From Paenibacillus roseus (GTDB lineage Bacteria > Bacillota > Bacilli > Paenibacillales > Paenibacillaceae), in assembly GCF_016424485.1 (NCBI RefSeq), contig NZ_JAELUP010000012.1, positions 29,583 to 93,582 of the forward strand: DNA of 64,000 nucleotides. Direction: 5' to 3'. Positions 55,109-64,000 of this stretch are shown piece after piece. The notes under the pieces are model-generated. The model did not search any database and was not told where the DNA came from. It worked only from the letters and a program-made list of their open reading frames with translations. The translations under genes and the position numbers were made by a program. The first letter of the stretch is position 1. Every line of letters starts with the position of its first letter.

Positions 55109-55675
55109 ATGAAAGCGTTGATTGTCATTGATTACACGGTTGATTTTATAACGGGCAAGCTCCCATGCGGTGATCCTGCAATTGCGATTGAAGAACGGAT
55201 ATCGGAACTGACCAGACAATTTGCCGAGGCTGGCGACTTTGTCGTCATGGCCGTTGATCTCCATGATGAGGGCGATGTTTATCATCCCGAGCATAAGCTG
55301 TTCCCGCCGCATAATATCCGGGGGACAGAGGGACGCAATCTGTACGGCAAGCTGAGTGATGTCTATGAGGATTTAAAGGAACGCATTGTGTGGATGGATA
55401 AAACGAGATACAGTGCGTTTTGCGGGACGACACTCGAGCTGGAGCTGCGGGCAAGAGGCATTTCCGAGCTTCATTTGGTCGGCGTATGCACAGATATTTG
55501 CGTACTCCATACTGCTGTGGACGCCTACAACAAAGGATTTGCGGTGACTGTTTACGCTGACGCGACAGCAAGCTTTAACCAGGCGGGCCACGAATGGGCG
55601 CTAGGGCATTTTGAGCATACTCTTGGTGCGCAGGTAGCGGGCAATCCGCGGGTAACGGGCAAGCATATCGGGTAA
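55109..55675 (+). CDS. pncA: Nicotinamidase
   Basis: A 188-residue isochorismatase-fold enzyme converting nicotinamide to nicotinate. The catalytic triad is visible: Asp8 (VIDYTVDF), the Lys in MDKTRYSAF and the Cys in GVCTDICVLH; the metal-site residues DLHDEGDVYHPEH (positions ~50-63) are also kept. ATG at 55109 has AGGAGGAT 8 bases upstream. It lies between the NrtR-like gene and pncB. Confidence 0.92.
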   Translation: MKALIVIDYTVDFITGKLPCGDPAIAIEERISELTRQFAEAGDFVVMAVDLHDEGDVYHPEHKLFPPHNIRGTEGRNLYGKLSDVYEDLKERIVWMDKTRYSAFCGTTLELELRARGISELHLVGVCTDICVLHTAVDAYNKGFAVTVYADATASFNQAGHEWALGHFEHTLGAQVAGNPRVTGKHIG

Positions 55676-55765
55676 ACCTAATAAAGCTGTCCGCCTCAGA
55701 CGCGGATATGGAATTTGGATTCATAGGCATCATGAACTGCCAGGAGAGGCGCGGAGGAACCCAAC

Positions 55766-57208
55766 ATGAATTACGAGAATTTGACGCTGCATACCGATAA
55801 GTATCAGCTTAATATGATGTATGCCCACTGGATTCAAGGCACGCATAACAACAAAGCGGTCTTCGAGATTTTTTTTCGCAAGCTGCCGTTCGGCAACGGT
55901 TATGCTGTATTTGCGGGTTTGGAACGAATCGTTCACTATATTCAAAATCTGAAGTTTGACGAAGCAGAAATTGCGTATTTGCAGTCGCAGGAGGAAAATT
56001 ATGCGGAGGCATTCCTGAAGGAACTGCGCAGCTTTCAGTTTACTGGCCAGCTGGATTCTGTAAAGGAAGGAACGCTGGTCTTCCCCGGAGAGCCGCTGAT
56101 CCGAGTAGAGGCCCGATTATTCGAGGCCCATCTGCTGGAGACGGCCATGCTCAACTTCATGAACTACCAGACGCTGATTGCGACCAAGGCTTCGCGCATC
56201 AAGCAGGTTGCGCCTCATGATACGCTGCTGGAGTTCGGTACGAGAAGGGCGCAGGAGGCGGATGCCGCCGTATGGGGCGCACGGGCTGCTTACATTTCCG
56301 GCTTCCATGCGACCTCGAATATGCGGGCGGGCATGTTGTTTGGCATTCCGGCCAAGGGCACGCACGCTCATGCCTGGGTGCAAAGCCATGATACCGAAGA
56401 GGAAGCATTCCGCCGCTACGCGGAGGCGCTGCCTGACGGGGTGACGCTGCTGGTCGATACTTATGATACTCTGAAAAGCGGTGTTCCTGCGGCAATCAAA
56501 ATCGCCCGCATGCTGCGGGAGCAATCGAAGGAATTGAGCGCGATCCGTCTGGACAGCGGCGACTTGGCCTACTTATCCAAGCAATCTAGACAAATGTTGG
56601 ACGACGCCGGGTTCCCGGAAGTAAAAATTGTGGCCTCTAATGATCTGGACGAGAATATTATGCTTAACCTGAAGGCGGAGGGAGCGCGTATCGATGTCTG
56701 GGGCGTAGGCACTCAATTGATTACGGCTGCCGATCAGCCGGCTCTCGGGGGCGTGTACAAGCTGGTTGCCAGGGAGAAGGATGGCGCGTACGAGCCTGTC
56801 ATCAAGATTTCGGGCAATCCCGAGAAGATTTCCAATCCTGGCGCAAAAGATGTCTATCGGCTCATTAATACGGAAACCGGCAAAGCTGAGGCCGATTATA
56901 TTACGCTCACTGGAGAGGAGCCGCCTGCCACAGGCAAGCCGATCAGGCTGATTGACCCGCTTCACTCTTACCGGCAAAAGCAAATTGACAATTATGAGGC
57001 GGTACCGTTGCTGGAGCCGATCTTTAAACAAGGTGAGCTGGTATACGCACTGCCGTCGCTGGAGCAAATTCGCAGGTACCATGAGCAGCAGAAGAAGTTG
57101 TTCTGGCCGGAATATTTGCGCAAGCTTAATCCGGAGGTCTACCGTGTCCATTTGAGCGACGAAGCATGGGATTTGAAGAAGCGGCTGGTCCGGGCGCATC
57201 AGGATTGA
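55766..57208 (+). CDS. pncB: Nicotinate phosphoribosyltransferase
   Basis: A 480-residue type II phosphoribosyltransferase making nicotinate mononucleotide from nicotinate, the step after PncA. Family landmarks include the N-terminal TLHTDKYQLNMMYAHW, the phosphate-binding LEFGTRRAQEADAAVWGARA (~150-170), GTHAHAWVQ with the phospho-His region, and IRLDSGDLAYLSK. Length fits the bacterial enzyme. A GGCGCGGAGG ribosome binding site precedes the ATG. Co-location with pncA and an NrtR-like gene marks an NAD salvage cluster. Confidence 0.93.
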   Translation: MNYENLTLHTDKYQLNMMYAHWIQGTHNNKAVFEIFFRKLPFGNGYAVFAGLERIVHYIQNLKFDEAEIAYLQSQEENYAEAFLKELRSFQFTGQLDSVKEGTLVFPGEPLIRVEARLFEAHLLETAMLNFMNYQTLIATKASRIKQVAPHDTLLEFGTRRAQEADAAVWGARAAYISGFHATSNMRAGMLFGIPAKGTHAHAWVQSHDTEEEAFRRYAEALPDGVTLLVDTYDTLKSGVPAAIKIARMLREQSKELSAIRLDSGDLAYLSKQSRQMLDDAGFPEVKIVASNDLDENIMLNLKAEGARIDVWGVGTQLITAADQPALGGVYKLVAREKDGAYEPVIKISGNPEKISNPGAKDVYRLINTETGKAEADYITLTGEEPPATGKPIRLIDPLHSYRQKQIDNYEAVPLLEPIFKQGELVYALPSLEQIRRYHEQQKKLFWPEYLRKLNPEVYRVHLSDEAWDLKKRLVRAHQD

Positions 57209-57281
57209 TAATCAACTGAACGCCAAGCAGCAATGATTGGGGAGTTAGTTGTACACCTAGCGGCGTTCCCCTTGCTGGAAA

Positions 57282-57307
57282 TCAAGCGCCGATTTCGGTT
57301 TTGAGCC
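57282..57307. repeat. End-only relic of the dispersed repeat
   Basis: Reading the minus strand, 26 bases begin GGCTCAAAACC and match the repeat's terminal arm at about 21 of 26 positions. No opposite arm is present, so this is either a decayed copy or a chance match of modest strength. Confidence 0.45.
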
Positions 57308-57319
57308 AGAATTCATACG

Positions 57320-57562
57320 TTAAATGTGAAGACCAAGGAATGAAATCAGGCACTGCCGTCCCAGAGAGAAGGCCCAAGGCTGCGAGGCTTTTCGGTTCAG
57401 GCTGATCCCACCCGCCTTGTGAGCAGAAATAGCGAACAGCTTTAAGCCAAGTAGCCGTTTCCGGGCTGAGCCTGTTAGAAGCTTGAAGGAGTGCAGCCTT
57501 GATCTGTGCTCAAATTTAGGGTGGTACCACGACGCATTCGTCCCTGACGAATGCGTCTTTTT
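57320..57562 (+). promoter_or_regulatory. T-box riboswitch leader of proS
   Basis: The T-box sequence AGGGTGGTACCACG lies at 57518-57531 and overlaps a 12-bp terminator stem GACGCATTCGTC / GACGAATGCGTC followed by TTTTTG (57531-57562). An AGAGAGAAGG...GGCTG stem I region lies upstream (from ~57360). Proline triplets CCC/CCA at 57407-57410, flanked by GAT and A, are the likely specifier. Uncharged tRNA-Pro would stabilise the antiterminator and switch proS on. Confidence 0.9.
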
Positions 57563-57592
57563 GTACTTATGAAAAGAGAGGATGATTGCATA

Positions 57593-59320
57593 ATGCTGCA
57601 AAGCCAATTATTAATGCCTACATTACGGGAGGCTCCTTCAGATACGGAGGCTGCCAGCCATCAGTTGCTGCTGCGCGCCGGATATATTCGCCAAGTGGCA
57701 GCGGGGATATATACGTTTTTGCCTTTGGGCGTGAAGGTGCTTCATAAAATCAACGCCATTATTCGAGAGGAACTGCATGCCGCGGGCGCACAGGAACTGC
57801 TGCTGCCTGTTCTGCAGCCATCCGAGCAGTGGGAGGAATCAGGCCGTTACCACGAATATGGTCCGGAACTGATGCGCATCCATGATCGCCACGGTCGGGA
57901 ATTCGCGCTTGGTCCGACCCATGAGGAGATCATTACAGCGCTGGTTCGCAGCGAGATCAAGACCTACCGGCAGCTTCCGCTTACTCTGTATCAGATTCAG
58001 AGCAAGTTCCGCGACGAGCGCCGTCCTCGCTTCGGCCTGCTGAGGGGCCGTGAATTCATGATGAAGGATGCTTATTCATTCAGCGAAAGCCGGGAGGACC
58101 TTCGCCTTATTTATCAGACGATGTTTCAGGCCTATGAACGAATTATGATACGATGCGGTCTGGATTTTCGCGCGGTAGAGGCTGATGCAGGCTCGATTGG
58201 CGGAGAAGGCGAGACGCACGAGTTTATGGCGCTGTCGGAAGTTGGCGAGGACACAATTGCGGTGTGCAGTAGTTGCGGCTATGCTGCTAATCTGGAGAAA
58301 GCTGAGTCTGCTGCACCCGACATGAACGCTGAGGTCCCCAAGGGTGTTCTTAGAGAATCGCCCCTTGTTGAGAGTTTCTGTACGCCTGGTATGGGAACTA
58401 TCGATGAACTGTGCAGCGGGCTTGGACTAAAACCGGATCGTATCATCAAGACCTTGATATATTTCACGGACGGCAAGCCGGTCGCGGTGCTAGTACAGGG
58501 CGGTCATGAGGTGAACGAAATCAAGCTTGCCCGGCTCTGTAGGGCAGCTAAAGTTGAATTGGCAGATGAGGATGCAATTCGGCAGCTGACAGGGGGGCCG
58601 CGCGGGTTTATTGGCCCCGTCGGTCTTCGGCTCCCGCTCATTGCAGACCGCCATGCAACTGGTATGAACGATGCGGTTACGGGTGGAGGAGAGCAGGACA
58701 TTCATCTTCGTTACGTCAAGCCGGGGCGGGACTTCAAGGTGGAACTGACGGGAGATATCGTCAATGTGCTCGAAGGAGAACGTTGTTCGCGCTGTTCGGA
58801 AGGGATACTGCATTTCCAGAGGGGCATTGAGGTAGGGCATGTCTTCGAACTGGGGACCAAGTATAGCGGGAAGATGGGCGCGCAATTCGTCAACCGGGAA
58901 GGCAAGCTGCAAGATATAATCATGGGTTGCTACGGAATAGGCATTTCGCGGCTGATGGCGGCAATTGCCGAGCAGCATCATGATGCTGAAGGCATCCGCT
59001 GGCCGCGGACTGTTGCGCCATTCCAGGTGCATCTGCTGACGATCACGAGCAAAGATGAGGCTCAGGCTGATGTCGCTTCCAGTCTGTATAGTTTGCTTCG
59101 AGATTCAGGGCTTGAGGTGCTGCTGGACAACCGTGAAGAACGCCCGGGTATCAAATTCAAGGACGCTGATCTGTTTGGTATACCTGTGCGAATTGTCATT
59201 GGAAAGCTTGCCAGTGAAGGCAAGGTAGAATTGAAGTTCAGGGCGGAAGAGGAAAGCCGCCTGCTGGATATAGAAGCGACTTTGGCAGTTGTGCGGGATT
59301 ATTACAACACACTCAATTGA
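57593..59320 (+). CDS. proS: Prolyl-tRNA synthetase, bacterial type
   Basis: A 575-residue class II synthetase. Motif 1 region, motif 2 (FRDERRPRFGLLRGREFMMKD, positions ~137-157) and motif 3 (GCYGIGISRLMAAIAEQ) are all clear. Between motifs 2 and 3 is the YbaK-like editing domain (~225-385, with VLVQGGHEVNEIKLAR), as in the bacterial form, and the C-terminal anticodon-binding domain follows. It is preceded by a T-box leader. ATG at 57593 has GAGAGGATG 9 bases upstream; longer starts lie in the terminator. Confidence 0.95.
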   Translation: MLQSQLLMPTLREAPSDTEAASHQLLLRAGYIRQVAAGIYTFLPLGVKVLHKINAIIREELHAAGAQELLLPVLQPSEQWEESGRYHEYGPELMRIHDRHGREFALGPTHEEIITALVRSEIKTYRQLPLTLYQIQSKFRDERRPRFGLLRGREFMMKDAYSFSESREDLRLIYQTMFQAYERIMIRCGLDFRAVEADAGSIGGEGETHEFMALSEVGEDTIAVCSSCGYAANLEKAESAAPDMNAEVPKGVLRESPLVESFCTPGMGTIDELCSGLGLKPDRIIKTLIYFTDGKPVAVLVQGGHEVNEIKLARLCRAAKVELADEDAIRQLTGGPRGFIGPVGLRLPLIADRHATGMNDAVTGGGEQDIHLRYVKPGRDFKVELTGDIVNVLEGERCSRCSEGILHFQRGIEVGHVFELGTKYSGKMGAQFVNREGKLQDIIMGCYGIGISRLMAAIAEQHHDAEGIRWPRTVAPFQVHLLTITSKDEAQADVASSLYSLLRDSGLEVLLDNREERPGIKFKDADLFGIPVRIVIGKLASEGKVELKFRAEEESRLLDIEATLAVVRDYYNTLN

Positions 59321-59472
59321 CATCTACCCGTTAAAGTCACCAGAACTTTAAGATTTCTACGTGCGTTGGAGCTTTTGTCTATGAAAAGATGGGAAGCGGT
59401 TTACACTTGCCAATAGATTTGTTCTATAAAACCTTTCTATAAAGGAATAGAAAATATTAAGTTTCAGATCGA

Positions 59473-59502
59473 TTGACGAAAAATAAAAGGCAATGATAGA
59501 AT
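59473..59502 (+). promoter_or_regulatory. Sigma-A promoter for the monooxygenase gene
   Basis: TTGACG at 59473-59478, 18-base spacer and TAGAAT at 59497-59502, 120 bases before the start codon. The remainder of the 302-base gap shows no gene. Confidence 0.6.
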
Positions 59503-59622
59503 AAATGCAATAATTCCGACAGAAAAAGTATTAATTATAATGATACAAGTTGGGCAATCGGCCTTATGTGCTGGTATACAAATAGTCGGTTACAAATATG
59601 TTCACAATAAGGAGAGAAAGCG

Positions 59623-60969
59623 ATGGGAACACAAAGACAGATCAAACTCGGCGCTATTTTGCACGGAGTTGGCGGCAATACATCATGGTGGAGACACCCA
59701 GACGCGATAGCCGATTCCGGCGATAATTTCGAGCTCTATAAAGCATGGACAAAGAAGGCGGAGGAAGGAAAATTCGATTTCGCTTTTATCGCTGACGTGC
59801 TGTTCATAAATGAAAAAACATCCCCTAGCTTCCTGAATCGGTTTGAACCGCTGACCATTATGAGCGCGCTTGCCTCGATCACGTCACGGATTGGCCTTGT
59901 GGCAACCCTGTCTACTTCATATAGCGACCCATACACTGTTGCCCGCCAGTTCGCCTCCCTGGATAAAATCAGCAAGGGCCGCGCTGGCTGGAATGTCGTC
60001 ACCTCTGCGCAAGAAGCTGCAGTGCTCAATTACGGCAAAGCTGGACAGAAGGGTCTGGAACATGCCGAGCGATATCAAGTCGCAGAAGAGTATTTGCAGG
60101 TGACCACAGGTCTTTGGGATTCGTGGGAGGATGACGCGCTCGTCTCCGACAAGGAGAATGATATTTTCTTCGATCCGGCCAAGCTGCACGAACTCAATCA
60201 CCAAGGCAATTATTTCTCGGTCAAAGGTCCGCTTAATATTACAAGATCCGAGCAGGGGCAGCCAGTTATCTTCCAGGCGGGAGCCTCAGAAGCGGGCAGA
60301 CAGCTTGCAGCCAAGTGGGCTGACGCCATCTTCGCCGGCAGTCAAAACTTTGAGGATGCCAAAAAGTATTACAGCGATATTAAGAGTCGGGCAAAGGAGA
60401 TTGGCCGCAATCCGGATGAAATTTCTATTTTAATCGGAATCGGACCGATCATTGGCCGCACTGATGAAGAAGCGGAAAGAAACTACGAGGAAATGACCAA
60501 TCTGGTCTCGATCAAGAAGGCGCTCTATTTTCTTGAACAATACTTTGAGCATGATTTCAGCCAGTATCCGCTTGATGCTCCATTTCCGGATGTGGGCGAT
60601 GTTGGCCGCAATGGTTTTCAAAGCGCTACTGAACGGGTCAAGGAATGGGCTAAGCGCGAAGGCCTGACATTGAGGCAGACGGCGCTGAGATTCGCTACAC
60701 CGAAGCCGACCTTCATCGGATCGCCGGAGACGATTGCCGACAAACTGCAGGCTTATTTTGAAGGGGGCTGCGCAGACGGCTTTATGATTGGCTCTACCTC
60801 TCCGACCGGACTGGAGGACTTTGTTAATCAAGTCGTCCCGATTTTGCAGCAGCGCGGGCTGTTCCGCGAGGAATACGAGGCCGATACCCTTCGCGGCCAT
60901 CTGGGACTTCAAATACCGGGTAACCGCTACGCATCGGCGAAGCCAGAGCAGCAGACGGTTTCAGGCTGA
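59623..60969 (+). CDS. FMN-dependent monooxygenase, NtaA/SnaA/DszA family (LLM class)
   Basis: A 448-residue luciferase-like TIM-barrel enzyme that uses reduced FMN. Typical motifs are [17 protein letters not shown], the [16 protein letters not shown] flavin-phosphate region and [16 protein letters not shown]. Length and motifs fit the NtaA/DszA branch rather than the short LLM group. Substrates in this branch include organosulfur compounds and chelators; it may help sulfur scavenging. GGAGAGAAAG precedes the ATG. It is monocistronic. Confidence 0.9.
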   Translation: MGTQRQIKLGAILHGVGGNTSWWRHPDAIADSGDNFELYKAWTKKAEEGKFDFAFIADVLFINEKTSPSFLNRFEPLTIMSALASITSRIGLVATLSTSYSDPYTVARQFASLDKISKGRAGWNVVTSAQEAAVLNYGKAGQKGLEHAERYQVAEEYLQVTTGLWDSWEDDALVSDKENDIFFDPAKLHELNHQGNYFSVKGPLNITRSEQGQPVIFQAGASEAGRQLAAKWADAIFAGSQNFEDAKKYYSDIKSRAKEIGRNPDEISILIGIGPIIGRTDEEAERNYEEMTNLVSIKKALYFLEQYFEHDFSQYPLDAPFPDVGDVGRNGFQSATERVKEWAKREGLTLRQTALRFATPKPTFIGSPETIADKLQAYFEGGCADGFMIGSTSPTGLEDFVNQVVPILQQRGLFREEYEADTLRGHLGLQIPGNRYASAKPEQQTVSG

Positions 60970-61039
60970 TTCCGCTTTAAGGCAATTCTGATATCAAGCC
61001 CAGGCAGCTACTTCTGTCCTAAGCGGGCAGCACTGAAAT

Positions 61040-61086
61040 AAAAAGCGTGAGTTTCGGGAAGAGAATTTCCCGGACCCACGCTTTTT
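61040..61086 (+). terminator. Terminator after the monooxygenase gene
   Basis: AAAAAGCGTG / CACGCTTTTT outer stem with an inner TTCGGGAA/TTCCCGGA stem, ending in a T-run. Strong in both directions. Confidence 0.85.
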
Positions 61087-61256
61087 GTCATTTGTCGTCC
61101 CAATGCCATAGAACGGTGTTTGATTAATTTCCGAATCACTCATTCGTTCTATGACTCTAGCACACAATGAAGCGGATTGTGAGTTATAATATAGTTGCAG
61201 CCTTAGGTTGTATAAAATCATCATTCGATTCGGGGATCATTGGGGAGGGCGTCCGT

Positions 61257-62561
61257 TTGACATCAAGAATAGAAACGATTCCGGGTTTTTCTTCCCGAAT
61301 TCTGCATACCGAAAGGGATATTTTCGTTTATTTGCCTCCCGGTTACGATGCGAATCCGGGCGTGGCTTTTCCTGTATTATACATGCATGATGGCCAGTAT
61401 ATGTTTGCTGAAGACCGATTTGGCGATTCCTGGAATGTTCATAAGACGCTCAATCGGCTTATTGGGGAAGGTAATCTTGAAGAAATTATCGTAGTCGCTG
61501 TGTCCTCGTTATCCCATGTGCAGAGACTGTCAGAATACTTCCATGATGTGCCTTCTGCAAGGGAAGCCTTCCCATCGGAATGGAGCGGAGCGTTGTTTGA
61601 ACAGTTTTTAATTGATGAAGTGAAAACGCATATCGACCGGACGTATCGGACGTTGCCGGATAGGCAGCATACCGGGATGATCGGTTCTTCTGCTGGCGGA
61701 CTGCTCTCATATCATATTGGCTTTAGACGTCCCGATGTATTCGGGAAGATCGGAATCATGTCGCCTTTTTTCTTTTATACCGTATGGGATGGGGCACAAC
61801 GCACGGAAATTCAGATTTATGAGTCGTTCAACACCAAGCCCCCGATTCGGGTATGGCTTGATATGGGAGGAGCCGAAGGACTCCTTACTGTTTCCCAAGC
61901 GAGAAGCGTAGCTGACGAAATGATTGGAAACGGATTTAAAGCGGGGCATGATTTGGCGTTTTTTCTCGACCCGGAGGCGGCGCATACCCAACAGGCGTGG
62001 GCGGATCGTATTCAGGCTCCATTGCTTTATATGTTCGGGAAAACAGGCACTCCGCAATCCATCCGCCTTTATGGGAGAACAATAATCGGTTTGTGGGGAT
62101 TGAAGGTTCGCCTCTATCCGAACGTTAGTTATGACAGCGGCTTTGTCATGAGTTTGCTAGAAGCGGAGTATGATGTTGCAAATCCTGATATGGCTACAGT
62201 TGCAGCGGACGGCAGCGTTACTGCATACCAGATTGGAACGACTGAGGTGACGGTGCGTTACGCCGGACTCCAGTCTACGGTTGCGCTTGAAGTTGTCCCG
62301 GAGATCAAGGAAACTGTACAAATTGACATCACGATTGAAGTGCCGCTGGATACCCCGAAGGATGATCGCATCTATGCGGGGTTCGAAATCCCGAAAGCTG
62401 AAGACGGGCTGTATCGGGGTTCCTATGTTTTGCCACGAGATCTGAAGTTTGATGTGCCAATCATTAACGAATTTGGCCGTTTTGAGAAAAATTATGTCAA
62501 TAGACGATTTTCGACTGAAAATGACGCTTCGTTTCACTTCAAAATTGCAGAATGGGAGTAA
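61257..62561 (+). CDS. Esterase-like alpha/beta hydrolase with C-terminal beta domains
   Basis: A 434-residue cytoplasmic-looking protein. The N-terminal ~240 residues are an alpha/beta hydrolase of the Fes/YbbA-type esterase group: VYLPPGYDAN, LYMHDGQYMF, and the nucleophile elbow GMIGSSAGGL (Ser in GSSAG). Later come a Big-like domain (~290-350) and a beta-sandwich resembling starch-binding-like modules (~355-434). The TTG at 61257 is chosen because GGGGAGGG lies 7 bases upstream and a TATAAT at 61185 falls inside the longer frame. The substrate, possibly an enterobactin-like ester or acylated sugar, is unknown. Confidence 0.75.
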   Translation: MTSRIETIPGFSSRILHTERDIFVYLPPGYDANPGVAFPVLYMHDGQYMFAEDRFGDSWNVHKTLNRLIGEGNLEEIIVVAVSSLSHVQRLSEYFHDVPSAREAFPSEWSGALFEQFLIDEVKTHIDRTYRTLPDRQHTGMIGSSAGGLLSYHIGFRRPDVFGKIGIMSPFFFYTVWDGAQRTEIQIYESFNTKPPIRVWLDMGGAEGLLTVSQARSVADEMIGNGFKAGHDLAFFLDPEAAHTQQAWADRIQAPLLYMFGKTGTPQSIRLYGRTIIGLWGLKVRLYPNVSYDSGFVMSLLEAEYDVANPDMATVAADGSVTAYQIGTTEVTVRYAGLQSTVALEVVPEIKETVQIDITIEVPLDTPKDDRIYAGFEIPKAEDGLYRGSYVLPRDLKFDVPIINEFGRFEKNYVNRRFSTENDASFHFKIAEWE

Positions 62562-62583
62562 TGTGATCATAACGTATAGCTGA

Positions 62584-62760
62584 TATACGGATACATTCCA
62601 GGCTGATGTACTTGAATTGTTCCATCTGAAAAATGTATTTGGCGGACCTGATCCGAAGCGTACGCTGGAGACTATCTACAGCAACGCAATGTTCAAGGAT
62701 ATTTCAGTCAATGGTGTAAGTAAAGTTAATAGATTAAAATTTAAATTAGAAAAAGAGTAA
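62584..62760 (+). pseudogene. Orphan C-terminal coding remnant
   Basis: A 58-codon open frame with no start codon or ribosome binding site, reading YTDTFQADVLELFHLKN and later VFGGPDPKRTLETI, ends in a terminator. The composition looks like a real protein C-terminus, but I could not name the family. It probably survives from a gene whose 5' part was deleted. Confidence 0.4.
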
Positions 62761-62796
62761 ATTCCGAGTTTGATTTTCTCGAAATTTACTCTTTTT
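62750..62796. terminator. Bidirectional terminator
   Basis: A 19-bp stem with one mismatch (AAAAAGAGTAAATTCCGAG) ends in CTTTTT. It separates the remnant and the minus-strand secreted-protein gene. Confidence 0.85.
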
Positions 62797-62838
62797 CGAT
62801 TAATTTAGAAACAGCTATGGCAAGATTTTAATTAAGGG

Positions 62839-63570
62839 TTATCCCTGTTTATGAAAATAGTTGGCTACGCCCGAACTGGAATCTAATGTTCCGCTTCCAT
62901 TATGGGCTTTCTGAATTCTTATTTCACTCCAACCCTTGTGTTTAGTTGTTGAATAAAAAATGCCATTTTGGGTGAATCCAGCAATTAAGTTAACTGCAAA
63001 GCCAATTCCTGATCCAGGCAAGAAAGCATCGTAACCGCTTATGTTTCCTGTTGATGACGATGCTGATACTACCCCCGGTGAACTTTCTGCAATTGCTCTA
63101 TAAGAATATCTCGCTGTTGTAGGTAATGGATCCCAGTCATCTGTCCAGGCAATTCCCCATTTATCAGTCATTGTGAATAGAGGAATATAGTCCCACTCCC
63201 AGTTATATGTTACTAATGCCTGGGCTAACCCACTAGTATTCGTTCGTACCTGGCTCATTACTAGTGTCTGAGTAAAATTGTTAATTGCTCTAGCAGAAAC
63301 ATCTAGATTGGTAATACTCTCACTTTTTTCGCTCAAATGACCTTCAGTGGTTTTATGAGATGTATACACTGCCTGTTGCGTATAAAAACTTATTTTTTGT
63401 TCGAATTCTAAAATATCGATTACATCTTGAGGATATCCTGCGTTAATCAAATACGTATTAAGCCCATCTTCTGATAAATCTTCAACTTTATCATTATAAG
63501 CAAAAATTGTAGTAGGAAACAGTGTCAGAACAAGAACTAAAGATAGTAAAAGATAACTTGTTTTTTTCAA
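62839..63570 (-). CDS. Secreted protein of unknown function
   Basis: A 243-residue exported protein with a clear signal peptide (~1-24, ending IFA). The mature part has a short helical N-terminal segment (~25-90) and a beta-rich remainder (~95-243) with many Thr, Ser and Trp residues (YNWEWDYIPLF, WTDDWDP). No family was recognised, there are no cysteines to suggest disulfides, and no transmembrane segment follows. It is monocistronic with a palindrome in its upstream region (63587-63602). Low GC compared with neighbours hints at recent acquisition. Confidence 0.7.
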   Translation of the reverse strand: MKKTSYLLLSLVLVLTLFPTTIFAYNDKVEDLSEDGLNTYLINAGYPQDVIDILEFEQKISFYTQQAVYTSHKTTEGHLSEKSESITNLDVSARAINNFTQTLVMSQVRTNTSGLAQALVTYNWEWDYIPLFTMTDKWGIAWTDDWDPLPTTARYSYRAIAESSPGVVSASSSTGNISGYDAFLPGSGIGFAVNLIAGFTQNGIFYSTTKHKGWSEIRIQKAHNGSGTLDSSSGVANYFHKQG

Positions 63571-63891
63571 TCATACCCCTCTTTTTTTGGTTGAACAACC
63601 AATTTAATTGTTCAAATTACATATAATACCATTCTTAAATTCTAATTTCAACATAAAATTAGTCATAATTTGAGAGAATCAATTCTTCAATAAACTGATA
63701 CTCAACTATATGAGATTCTAATATCAACAAGAAAAAAGGGTTGCAAAAAGGTGGACCATTATGTCAAAATTACTTTATGACCTTGTAAATCCCTATTTTT
63801 ATTGTGTTAAATTGGAAAAAGTTGTTGGTCAACTTCTCTCACTAGACTAAATCTATATTTTTTATCAATAATATTAGTTAGGAGATTTGGC
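63571..63891. promoter_or_regulatory. AT-rich intergenic region with palindrome
   Basis: TTGGTTG-AA-CAACCAA at 63587-63602 is a perfect 7-bp inverted repeat ~17 bases before the start of the secreted-protein gene, a possible operator or leader hairpin. The rest is AT-rich without recognised genes. Confidence 0.4.
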
Positions 63892-64000
63892 ATGGATATC
63901 TTATTTTTTGTTATTTCTTTTCTTTTTATGTTTTGTTTTTTAAATACAATTAAACTGTTTATCAGTAAAGAAAAGTCAACTTTATTAATTTTTCTAACCT
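63892..64000 (+). CDS. Start of a small membrane protein (cut by window edge)
   Basis: An AGGAG ribosome binding site (63880-63884) lies 7 bases before an ATG that opens a strongly hydrophobic frame (DILFFVISFLFMFCFLN), still open at the window end after 36 codons. The family cannot be told. Confidence 0.5.
   Translation, partial: MDILFFVISFLFMFCFLNTIKLFISKEKSTLLIFLT

Noticed and set aside
61167..61256. Upstream extension of the esterase-like gene to the ATG at 61167
   Set aside because: A TATAAT lies within it, no ribosome binding site precedes it, and the TTG at 61257 has a strong one.

Overview
The window looks like chromosome from a Paenibacillus-type member of the Bacillota. The signs are triple SLH anchor modules, a YesM/YesN-type two-component pair beside a sugar ABC transporter, several copper-amine-oxidase-like stalk domains, a T-box leader on proS, an exosporium-style collagen-like protein, a Zur-type regulator with the Bacillus HHHHH motif, and strong AGGAGG ribosome binding sites with frequent TTG/GTG starts. 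No rRNA, tRNA, CRISPR array, prophage or complete insertion sequence was seen.

Layout. Positions 1-2409 carry the end of a Zur-like regulator, a YisL-family membrane protein, a copy of a dispersed palindromic repeat and a ROK repressor. 2709-8723 is a divergent operon: a ribose-type sugar ABC transporter, a TIM-barrel sugar isomerase/epimerase and a Gfo/Idh dehydrogenase. 8831-21795 is the most unusual block. It encodes a giant secreted ThuA + PQQ-type sugar dehydrogenase protein with carbohydrate-binding modules, a cohesin and a dockerin; a cohesin protein with an SLH anchor; two tandem multicopper oxidases whose copper ligands have been lost reciprocally; an LRR protein with EF-hand repeats; a protein with two cohesin-like modules and a dockerin; and a membrane thioredoxin-like protein with a His-rich tail. 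I read it as a surface-tethered oxidative complex, by analogy with a small cellulosome. This is inference.

22277-31285 holds a two-component system, a second sugar ABC transporter, a metallophosphoesterase fusion and an MgtC-family protein. 31586-43208 is mixed: cupin, collagen-like surface protein, MFS pump with MarR regulator, polysaccharide deacetylase, DNA-alkylation repair protein, MsrAB, ribokinase and a small ThuA protein. 43339-51763 has a GntR/ABC autoregulated unit, a decayed NUDIX remnant, a thioesterase, and an RND pump with its fusion protein and an ECF sigma factor. 51818-64000 has an oxidoreductase, an acetyltransferase, an NAD salvage cluster (NrtR-like regulator, pncA, pncB), T-box-controlled proS, a flavin-dependent monooxygenase, an esterase-like hydrolase and an unknown secreted protein.

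Four copies of a 213-216 bp palindromic repeat (840, 32244, 45717, 52946) and one end-only relic (57282) lie between genes. Their arms differ by paired, complementary substitutions, which suggests that the hairpin itself is maintained.
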